From: Branchiostoma floridae
Lineage: Eukaryota > Chordata > Leptocardii > Amphioxiformes > Branchiostomatidae
NCBI RefSeq assembly: GCF_000003815.2
Contig: NC_049980.1
Coordinates: 27,532,762 to 27,592,761 of the forward strand
Direction: 5' to 3'
Length of the DNA: 60,000 nt
Positions 47,401 to 59,400 of the stretch are shown here, in pieces. Made by a program: the position numbers and the translations under genes. The notes beneath the pieces are model-generated. The model was not told where the DNA came from. It ran no database searches and saw only the letters and a program-made list of their open reading frames with translations. Position 1 is the stretch's first letter. Every line of letters starts with the position of its first letter.

Positions 47401-50400
47401 TAGAAAATCAAACATGCAAGATGTGATTCCTTCTATGCTCGTGCATCTGATATATGATTTTAGTTACATGCTACGAAATTCAACAAATTTCAGCATCAAA
47501 ATGCCACCATGTGTTTCGATTGCCCAAAAAGAAATGCTCCGAAATTTCCCTATGCCATTGCAATTGGTTTTTTGTATCTGAGCCAAATGTGGTTTCAGGC
47601 CTAAACTTAAGGCTGTTACCTAGGCTTTCAACAGTGACCATCTCAATCTCCTCATGGTTTCCCTCCCCTGTCCGCAGTGGTGTAAAGGCGGTCGGTGTGA
47701 GTACAACAAGGACCCCGTACATGGCGGCTGGGGGAACTGGACCGACTGGAGCGGCTGCAGCAGAACATGCGGGACGGGGGTGCGCTTCGCAGCCAGGAAG
47801 TGCGACAGCCCTTTGTGAGTGGAACACATCATCTGATAGGACAGTTACTTCATGAACTTGTGTTTTGTCTTACCTCTGCAGTTTGAAATGTACATATGTA
47901 CGATGTATCCGATGTAATTTTAGTGTGCTTATTTCATAATATTTCTGCCATGTCCCTTACGTGTGTATTGATGCATTTTCATGTGGAGGACCACAGGAAG
48001 AATAGTATACAACATTGTTAAGCTAAATGTGGATCAAAATAAAGTCCAAGTCAAAGTGGAGTCAGCGAAATGGTTTTGAATGCAGTTCAAACAGAATGAT
48101 AAGTGTTATGTGGTACAAGGTGAGTCTTAGTGTATGCCCAGGTAACGCACTTCCAACAACAGTTTCGCTGTCACCTTTATCTATTGTTACCAAGCCATTT
48201 GTGTCAAAGTCATTCAATACTAGTCTTTGCATGTTAAACTCGCATGTAGCGTTTTCTGTGATTAATCCCAATACTTTTTACCTCCACCCAGCCCGGAGTA
48301 CGGTGGAGATTCGTGCGGCGGTGACAGGGTCAAGTACGAAATCTGTATCACTCAGGTGCGTCCATGTACTGTATCAGTATGATGAAGGTGTTTGAGCAAT
48401 TATAATGCGCACAATTTGCCATGTCGTCTCTCACGTTTATAGTCCAGAGTAACGTTACGTCGATGTAGGTTAGACATCCAGGTAAAACGATACGCCAGAC
48501 AATAGTTACTCAAGCAACTCCAAAACCATATCCAGTTGCTTGAGTAACTATTGTTTGGCCCAGAGTCAAGTTGCCTGGCATTGTCATTTGACAATAACGT
48601 AGTCGACTTCGTAGAGGTGTATAGGGGTCGGGTGCAGACTGATGCATGTTCTCTGACGTGATTGTGTGTAGATTTGACACGTCGTCTAACGTTGTCGTCT
48701 GTAGAGATCAACAACAACATAGAAGTGACAATAACGCCTTGTGACGATGTGGTGTGTAGCGGTAACGATGACACCGTCTAGCTCTGTCGTGTGTAGAGAT
48801 GACAACAACATCATGCGAGGTTGCCGTGCATGTGTGAAGTGACAATAATGTCTCTTGACGTTGTCGTTTGTCCAGTAGCCGTGTCCGGAGGGGAGCCCGT
48901 CCTTCAGGAGCGAGCAGTGCGCCGCCTACCGACAGCAGCACGCACGGCAGAACAAGACCAAGAGCAGCCTCTGGTTCCCGGTGTACAGCGAGGGTCAGTC
49001 CTTTATGCCACTTTATACAATCATAATAAATCAAAAGAATGCATGATACTAATATAATAAACCGTCCATTTTTCAATCATTCTGGTCATAAATCATAAGA
49101 TAGTTGTAGCGCACATTGCTGTTAGATTATCATTAACCATTCATACACCGCATACCTTTAATTGACGAAAGTTGTCCGGTGTGCTCAAAATGCCTTTGCT
49201 CCTTACTGTGTCACGTAATTTCCTTTTTAGTCGTTATAAATACACCATTCTGACCATAGATGATAGAACAGTTGTTGTGTGCTTTTAATTGTTAGATTAT
49301 CAATAGCCATTTTACGTGTATGAGTGTAAGTTGTCTCCAGGTTGTCCGGTGTGCCCAGAACGCGCCTGCTCCCTTTTGTGACGTGCCACCAGTGCTTGTG
49401 GCCGCAATGGGACGATTTTGCTGTCTGACTGCGGGATCCAAGACTTTGAATTTTAGTTCATGTTGCTGAATGACCGTTATCGCCATGTTGTTATCAGAGA
49501 GCCCCTGCTCGCTGTTGTGCCGTGCCGTCAGCGGCCGCAAGACGGTGACATTGTCTGGCTGCGTGATTGATGAGTTTGATATCAGTTCATGTTGCTGAAT
49601 GACCGTTATCTACATGTTGTAACTATAGAAAGCCCCTGTTCCCTGCTCTGCCATGCGGTCTGCGGCCGCCGCAGGACGGTGAAACTGTCTGGCTGCGTGG
49701 GCCATGAGTTTGAATTTTAGTTCATGCATGTTGCTGTATTACCGTTATCTACATGTTGTTACCAGAGAGCCCCTGCTCGCTGTTGTGCCGTCAGCGGCCG
49801 CCGCAGGACCGTGACGCTGTCTGACTGCCTGATTTATGGTTTTGAATTTTAGTTCATGTTGCTGAATGACCGTTATCTACATGTTGTTATCAGAGAGCCC
49901 CTGCTCGCTGTTGTGCCGTGCCGTCAGCGGCCGCAAGACGGTGACATTGTTTGGCTGCGTGATTCATGAGTTTGATATCAGTTCATGTTGCTGAATGACC
50001 GTTATCTACATGTTGTAACTATAGAAAGCCCCTGTTCCCTGCTCTGCCATGCGGTCTGCGGCCGCCGCAGGACGGTGACACTGTCTGACTGCGGGATCCA
50101 AGAGTTTGAATTTTAGTTCATGTTGCTGAATGACCGTTATCTCTATGTTGTAACCAGAAAGCCCCTGTTCGCTGCTGTGCCGTGCCGTGAGCGGCCGCCG
50201 CAGGACGGTGACGTTGTCTGACCGGGTCATCGACGGGACGCCGTGTTCTCCTGGGAAGAGGGCGCTCTGCGTGGACGGGCAATGCAAGGTGGGGCACTGT
50301 TACATAATCATCGGTACTGTATATATACAAGAGTATAAAAGTCTTTTTCCTCGTCCATATACATCACAATGTAGTGATAATGCTGCGCACCATGCGGCTC

Positions 50401-53400
50401 AGATAGGCAATGCAGAACACCCTCAAGCGTTTCCGTTACTTATACTACTCTGGGTACTACTAGTACACATCCTCTGTAATAAAGTATAATGAAAAAAGTG
50501 ATACATTCTTCGATTTTAAGATTTAGATAAGCTCTATGAAATGGATATTCTCTGTGTTTAGATTTAATGATCATTGTTACATAGCGGTACAAATGAAATA
50601 AGTGTTAATTTTTGATCTCTTATCGGCACGTTACGTACTCAGAGGGTGGGTTGTGATGACGTCATCGGTTCTGACGCGGAGGAGGACCAGTGCGGAGTGT
50701 GCCGCGGGAACGGGACGACCTGTCATCTCGTGCGCGGGATGTACCAGCACCACCACGGCACAGGTAATGCTACGGTCACATTTACACCGGTAACAGTTGC
50801 GTTTGTAGCCCCGGGTCAGGCTTTAATGCAGCAAATTCGTCCGAGTGGATTGCCAGATACTGAGGGGGTACCTCTCGCTTTTTTTTCACGATAAAGTCTC
50901 GGCGTCTGTTTGTCGCCGGGTGCCGGGTGGATTTGAACTCCGAATCAAAAAGTCTCCGGGACCTGGTCGAGCCCAAATATAGCCCTGTAGCAGTAGGGTA
51001 TCCCACAGGACAGGTAGAGGCCACGTTCGAAAGTGAAAAAAAAAAGTAAATTATCCGAAGGGGACCATTATTCCGACCTGTCATCTCGTGCGCGGTATGT
51101 ACCAGCACCACCACGGCACAGGTTAGGCGGCATAGTATAAAACATTCAATGCCCATTTTCGTTGTTCTTAAATAGGTCAAGATGGCGGGCACCAAGTAGC
51201 AATGCACGTACAAGGATGTACATACATCATGCACATTTAAATTAGATCTAACAACAAACCACTTATCCCTCATCCCCTTGATCCGGTGCCCCTATGCATG
51301 TCTGACATCCCTTAACCCTAACCCTAACACATGAGTGTTACGGCGTATTACGGGTGTTTCAAAACACACGGCCGTACGGGCGTCTTCGAACATAGGTGAA
51401 TAGAGACACACTGGTTGTCCCCGTTTGATAAATGTGCGCCCGTGCAGTATACACAGGATTACGTTAAGCTAACAAAACGAATGTCCACTAAAACACAACA
51501 AGCATTATGTATTTCCTTTTTGTTTCTTAGGCTATGAGGAAATCGTGGTAATCCCAAAGGGCGCCCGAAGGATACGTGTGATGGAGGCCCGGCCCATGCG
51601 GAGCTATCTCGGTAAGGAATATCAAGTACCACCAAGTATAGTTATTAATCAATAGCTATTGATGAAAGTAAAATTCTATACATTGTTGCACATGTCTGTA
51701 GATATGAAGGCTATCACTATTGTACTCAAAATGGTAAAACTATACTTTGCCAACTCTTATTTCCTTCGTGTGGTTAAATAACCTTCTCAGCACTTGTTGC
51801 TGTCCTTAGTGCTGAATGCCTTCAAATGGGCTTTAAGAAATGAAACTTCCACAAGCTTGCATTGAATAATTGCTAGTTGTTTCGCAAACACCTAGTGCAA
51901 CATACACCTAGATTGTTTTGTAATTTCTAGCGGTAAAAGACAGCGTCACAAATCGTTACGTGAACGGCGGCCGGAGGATCGAACTCCCGAAAACATTCAA
52001 GATGGCGGGCACCAAGGTGCAGTACACGCGCAAGGACCTGTGGGAAACGTTCACTGCAGAAGGACCATTGAATAACTCCTTACAATTTCTGGTAAGTTTT
52101 ATGCGTCGAAAAGGTAAAAATGACAACGGTTACCTCACTTTATATGTTAATAAGATCTATCCAATTTAGTGCAAACATATATTGAATTCGGAAAGTTTCG
52201 TTTATAAAAGGCATGTCATTGGAATTAACGGCATTTTGCCACATTTTGGAAAATTTGACCCAAAAGCTTAACATTTTCAGACTAAAAGCTTCTCGTGAAC
52301 AATAGAAAGGATTTGTACTTTTTCATAAATTACACAGATCCTGCAACAGGACCCCTTTGTGGGAGTTGTCTTTGAGTACACCGTGGACCTGGACAACGCG
52401 TCTCACGAAGAGAGCCCGACAGTCAACAACTACAAAATCACCACCGATCTGGGCTCGTTCAGCGAGAATGAGCCGACCTACGGGTGGATCCCGAACGGCT
52501 GGGAGGACTGCGACGCCGTGTGCGGGGGAGGTGAGAAACTTACGAAATTCAAATTTTTCAAACTTAACAGTTTGCATCTGTATCTGTATCTTTAAGTTAA
52601 CAGCCGGTATAACCGCCCTTCGGCGTAGCACACCAGCTTCACATGCACGCGGCGCGGCTGCAGCTGGCTGCATTACACCGAAGGACCCGTCACACGTAAC
52701 ATTTGCACATCTATCTTCATCTGAGGAAGGCTGAAGGGAGTACACGAGAAAAATACTACACGAAGAGCGTCAGAATGAACATATCACTGCAAATTGAAAA
52801 CAATAATGGAAACTTTTTTTTAAATTTACAGTCAACTTTGAAATGTTGGTACTGGACCACAGTGGTTTAATGTGACCCTTCGCTCTCCAATGCTGACTGT
52901 AGTGTGAACACATCAACAAGATTTGTATTCCAAGGTCATTTGTCGCCTTTTGAAACACCCCTTTAAGGGTTCTTAAAATGAATTAGGTTTTGTTGAATGT
53001 GTATGGTTGTTAAAATCAGGAGCGGTATTACAGTGAAGCCGCATCCGTATTATATATAGTTTCATCAGGTTGGTAGATCAATCGAACAGTCTTCGTCGTT
53101 TCACAGCCTTTTTATATTTCAGCCATACCATATATGGTATGGTGAAATATATTGTATTCGTAATGTTTCTTTCTCCTGTCAAATCTTCAAATCGATTCAT
53201 CTCCGTCGTTCCGGGATCGAATGACCTGAAATTTGGCACAAGAGTAGAGTAGGTCAATACCAAGATGCTGTTTTCTCATTTTTTTCATATCTGCCTCTAA
53301 AATGATTTTATTGAAGTTTAAAGGTCACGTTTTGACCAAAACGGTTATATTTTGGCCCCCTGTACCCTTGAATTACAATGGAATGACCTGAAATTTGGTG

Positions 53401-56400
53401 TAGATAGGCATTATATAGTTGGTAAAATGATCCAAGTAAAATTTTTGGCATAAACCAATCTCAAATTGTTAATTTCTGCACTTTTCTGAGGGTAAATTGG
53501 TTTTCTTTCGGCCTTCTCCCATGAACTCCCGTGACCCCAGAGCCCACACGTGCCAGGTGCCAGCGGTCTGGGGAGAGCGAGAGTTAATTACTTTATGGAC
53601 GCCAGCCAATCAGCGACGAGAAAGGCGAATGCTAGTTAATATTCATAAGCGGGGCCTTGCAATCCAGTATATACACAAACAGATGCATATTACAGCCTTA
53701 CAGTGGCCGCACAGTGGCCATATGTTACCCTGTGCCCGGTTTGAAATTGTAGTTTGCGAGGATTTGGAGTTCAGACAGGGTCATTTGAGCGGCAGCGGAC
53801 GGTACGCGTGCATTGAACGTTAGAATACAAGTCTGTGTTGAAGAATTTACCAACATTTCGCATGGCACTATCGATCATTTTCGCCAGATTTGACTTTGGG
53901 GGTTAGTTGAGACAATCGAGAAAATGTTACTTGGCAGAAAACGCGGGAAAATTGGACAGTTTGCGTTTAGTTCTGACACGTAAGTTTGACAGTGGCGAGA
54001 ATGCATGTATTTTTTCCCGAACAAATGTAGGTACTTCTAGTGTTGTTGTTCTTTTTTGACGTAAACTTTGTACATTCAAATTGTACGTAACTTTAAACTG
54101 CCAGAGTTTGAGCCCAATAAAAGACTCTTAGTACCAGAGTATCACCACTGACCTCCGAAAAGAAACCCCCGAACAAGGTAGAAACTCCTATCCTCCAGGT
54201 CTCGCACGCTACGAGCAGGAAATTATAACACTCAGACAAGATTACGTCCGATGGCTGATTGCATACAAAGTAAAACAATTTAACAGTGGTATGCTAGGGC
54301 ATATACTTAACAAAGAATTCGAAGGAAAATGAAATATATAGATAAAGCCAAATCAAGTTAACTTGTTGGTCCTGATATTTTTCAGAAAAGAAATGAAGCG
54401 ACAGGGTGGTAAAATTCTTGGAAAAATTCGAGACGTCTCCGTTTATGTAATGGCTCATACAAAACAAGAAGAAGATTGAAGTTTTTAGCTTGAAAAAAAA
54501 AACACTCCTGCTACACAGTACCTGCACCTGCTTGACAATTATTAAAACGTATGCCCTACTTTAAAAAAAGTTCACTGCAATAATAAATGTACCTACATCA
54601 CAAGGAGATTATGGCGGTACTTAGACCTAGTTATCGAAGTGGAAATTGTTGAATGGCGTCATGTAATTTCATGATGAAAATCTTCTGAATGGAAGATGCG
54701 CTTTTTTTCACTCTCGGAAAAATAGGAGCTGCCGCAATTCTAAAAACCAATCAGTTATGCATAGGCGCTCCTGTGGAATATTATATTCTTCCATATGGGC
54801 CCGGGGCATATTAAGCAAGCTCTGTTTTGACCTGGAATCAATTCACAATATTAGTTCTCTTTTGGGGATAACTTACAGTTAATTTTTGCGCAGGGGTGAC
54901 TTGGAACAGTCCAATGTTGCGTGGGAATGGGTATGGCTGAAATATGCTGTATTTGCACCCAAGCAAATGTCGGCCTTTCTAGTTATTCTTCTGTTTACGT
55001 TTCGGTGACCGAATCGTCTAAAGACGAATAAAAATACCTTGTGAAACGACGAAGACTTTGTTCGAGTGAGGCTGCATGTTTGGTTTCACGTATCATTTGC
55101 TTTTTTCAGGCATTCGTCGCGGACGCAACCGTTGCATGCAGCTGCTGATAAAGAATCGCAGCCTCACATATGTGGAGAACGAGCCATGTCGGGACTTACC
55201 GAGACCGCATCAGAAGGAGGAAAGATGTAACAAGGCCCCGTGTGAAACAAAGTAAGCAGAACTAGAATATACTTGACTTTGTTGGATATATTACACATTA
55301 CTACAAATGCTGAACAATATTCTATGACTATTAACCCCGTTCCAGTTGGAACACTGCCGGCTTAATGTGCATCCGTTTCCACTCGATGGCTAACAAAGCA
55401 AACGACAAACAAAGAACATAAATACCCTTTCCATCTCAGGTGGCGTATGGCCGGTTGGCTGCCGTGCTCCGTAACATGTAGGGAGGGCACCCATCGCCGT
55501 GAGGTGGCCAGTACCTAAAAGCTGTCTTACAGACAATCACAAACACAAACAAGGAAACAAACAAACAATCATACTCTGTCCGTCCCAGGTGGCGCATGGC
55601 GGGTTGGTTGCCGTGCTCTGTGACCTGTGGTGAGGGCACCCATCGCCGTGTAGTGGCCTGTACACAGCAGCTGTCCAACGGCACACTCCGGGCCACACAT
55701 CCAGACAACTGCGAGGGGTCCCGACCTCCAGCCGAGAAACCATGCAGGCTGAACTCATGTCCACTGGTTGAGTCCAGGTAACGTTTTTTAGCCTTGCTTG
55801 TCGAATCTTCCAGGTGCTTTGATTTGTCCTTGAGGAGTTGGGTTGGTTCAAAGTTAATTTTAGGCTAGTGTATAGGTTCGTCGGGAGTAGGTGGTGTGCT
55901 CCGCCAAGAAAAAAAGTCATACCTGTTCCCAAGAAGATGCTAAGATATCAACCGATACCTGTATACGTCACAACAATTAACCGTCGAGCTCGAGTGTTTC
56001 CTGAACACTGAAATGACAGAAATGAAACAACATCTCTTCCCTCTAAATTAGAAACATTATAGTTGAGGCAAGCTCGACTCACTAAGTTGCTAAGAGGAAG
56101 GGTTAGCTCAGACCCACTGGTGAAATAAAATCGAAATTTCAGTTGAAAATATATCATTATGCATTGTACACATCGTACACAATGATGAATTTAGTTCATT
56201 ATCTGTGTATTATGAAGAATCGATTTCTGTACTTTTCAGGTGGAAGGAGAGCTCGTGGGGCCAGTGTACCGTGACATGTGGCGGAGGGATACAGTCCCGG
56301 CTGGTTCGGTGCGTCGGCAGGGCCAGTGACGGGTCGGAGCGGTACGTGGGCGAGGCGCAGTGTCAGGAAAAGAAACCCGCGGAGACCAGGGATTGCAGCA

Positions 56401-59400
56401 ACCGGTCCTGTGAAGACTTGTAAGAAACATTGGCCTTATTTATAAGTCGTTCATATAAATACATGCACTATCTTTTACAATTTGCTTATCATGTTGCTTA
56501 AGATTTAGTTTAAATTTTGAAGCCTTGAAGGTTAAGGTGTCTTATAGTGACAAATTTGAACCCTTGATTTTTCATACCATTTCTTGCATTTCTTACTTTT
56601 GTGGAAGTTTCACGCATTCAGCCATTATCGAGCTCTTGTGTGTTCTACTCACAAAATTTAAAAAAAAGCGTAAAATCATTAGAATTCTAGGTCATTCAGC
56701 CGCCGCTCTGATAGGAGATCATTCGTCTAACGCCATCTTGACAAAACCCGCTCCCTTTTTGGTGACGTTGGTTGTGTTTTGGTATTAGAATTAACCATAG
56801 CATAACTGACGTTAACTCCCCACTGCTACCACCTAGTTACGAGTGGCGGACGGACGCGTGGTCGCTCTGCTCGGCGTCCTGCGGTCCCGGCGTGCAGCTC
56901 CGTAACGCCTCCTGTGTCCAGCTGCTGGAGAACGACACCGACACAACCACCGTCCCCGGGCGGCTCTGCTTCGCGCCTAAACCCGACGTCATCAGGAACT
57001 GTACCTACGGAAGCTGTCCTATCAAGTAAGTGTACCTTACTAATACGATAGTGATCTATCGCTGCTTGCAACCACGTGGCAATATCTTATTTTCTGTTGT
57101 CAAGGGATAGACAACCACTTTATAATACCTTGTATTTCTCTAGAATCCACCACATTTCGATGTCTTCTCAAGGAAAGTTGTTACATGTTTGTTGTGCGTC
57201 CTTCGTTATTCAAGGTAACCAATGACGTTTTGTCTGGTAAATATACCTGTGTCTTATGAAGCCCATACTGACCTATATACCAATGTAGTGCTTTTGAAGC
57301 AGGTATGAATAACTCATAACCTCATCATTTAAATGCCAACTTTTCCTTCATCTCCAGGAAGTGGGAGGTCAGCGCCTGGGCCGGATGTTCGGTGTCGTGC
57401 GGGCAGGGGATGCAGTCCCGTGACGTCACGTGCATGACGTCATACACCAACGGCACGGTGCTGACCGGTGACGACCTGTGTGACATACCCAAACCGGCGC
57501 CCGTCCGCTCGTGTGGGTTCGAACCCTGTCCCATCAGGTAGACGAGACAACATATCATCCTCCTGAGCCTTTGGGCTGCACTCTCGTAGCCCATACTTCC
57601 GTGACTTTCTACGAACTTCACTGCCACTTCACCTTCGTACTCTGAGTACTTCAGGACTCTGAGTACTTCAATCCATCTCATCCATTTTCGATGCTTTCTC
57701 AAGAACTGAACTTGGAATGCTGCTGTCTTTCAACATCTCTCAGTACAGTCTACACATCCCTTGGTTACTTTCGTAGCCACCTTCCTGTCACTTTCAACGA
57801 ACTTCGCTCTACCACTTAACCTTCGTGCTCTGAGTGTTTCAATCCATCTCATCCATTTTCGATGCTTTCTGAAGAACTGAACTTGGAATGCTGCTGTCTT
57901 TCGACATTTCTCAGTGCAGTCTATATATATCATCTCTATCCAGTCCGTCTCGACTGTTTTTGTCAGTCTATCAACTACTTGAATGGCTGCTATCCGTTAG
58001 TACTGCTCACCACAGTCCTTGCGTTCGTCGACATCTTCACTGTTCAACCTTTCAACTCATAATAATCTATCATAAATGTCATATGCTCTAATAATGAGTA
58101 TATTCTACAAATAAGTTACGTGTGGTCCCCACTTGCTATCTACGTACGAAAATATTTGCAGAATGTAGAAAAATATAGAGGTATTTCAGGATATTGAATG
58201 TGTGATGATAGCTGTAAAGATTTAGTATTTCCCAATGCTTTTTTAAAATCATTTTTTTATGATATTGATTTATTCATATTTGGAATATGCTTTATGTGCA
58301 AATGGGATGGTTTTAATTCTTATATGTATAGGAACACAAATCAGAATGGTGCTATTTCTATTCATAGGTCATTAAAACATTCGTGCAATCGAACCACAAA
58401 AGCAGCATTTGTATTTAGAGTTCTTTTCCACACTAATAATAAGTATATAAACCCATGTCATTCGGTAGGAATGACTTTTCACATCCTTTGATGCTTGATA
58501 TGATTTTTTGTTCTCATTTCATCTCAGCATTTCATCTATGATTTTTAATTACTGAAATGAATTATATTTTTGGTTAGTATCATTTTTATCAGTCGTACGA
58601 TTCTGCAAAGTATTTGGTAGCTTGTCTTTTGCTAAAGGTGCCGGCCCTGTACACTACGATCCTGTTTTGGTTACCCCATTGATATCTTTCCGTAACACTT
58701 TTACAAATAAAAACGTTTTATGAAGGCGGCCATATTGTCCCTCAGTGAATCCTGGGAAGCCACGCCGTGGCACGCATGCTCCGTGACGTGCGGGCAGGGT
58801 ATCCGGTCCAGGCGGGTCCGGTGTAAGGTGACGTACCCCAACGGAACCATGGTGTACGCGCCTGACGTCAGGTGTAACGACACGGACAAGCTCAGGACTC
58901 TCAAGCCCTGCTTCGGCATGGAGTGTGCCGCCAAACCCATCGAGATCGTCTGGTCAAAGGTGTTTATTTTCAAGATATACATTATGGTGTGGTCGCATAA
59001 ACCAGCGGAGAATAGTCAGTGTACATTGCATCTTTCAATAATACATGTAGTTGTAAAAGTCCAATAAAGTTAACGGACAGTATAAAAGCTAGCTGTGTAG
59101 TACAGTCCTATCCTATACGTGTGATAGCACTTCAGCACCAAGGAGAGACATATCGCAAGAAATGGTTCTGACCTCATTTTTCACCTATTGTCGAGTCGGT
59201 TAATTAGTAAAAGGTAGTGTGAAATCATTACATATTTGTTCGTATTCATATCGACGCTAGATCAAATCACCTCGTGCGGTACTAAGATGTTGCAGTATAA
59301 TATGTGTTAGTACCATGGCAGCAGCTTTTAGTAGCGTACTCAGAAATTAGGCTGTTGTGTTAGGCTGTTTTGTTACCGTTGACGTACCGTACTTCCTCGT

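Noticed and set aside
50782-51273. 163-codon minus-strand frame, the longest on that strand in the region
   Set aside because: Lies in intron 16, crosses the exon fragments and a repeat-like stretch, and shows no recognisable domain.
53070-53252. Overlapping frames on both strands around a short palindrome
   Set aside because: Mirror shadows of the palindromic patch; no domain content.
57518-57536. B-box-like ggttcgaaccctg inside exon 24
   Set aside because: No A box or cloverleaf around it; it encodes the conserved GFEPC of a TSP1 repeat.
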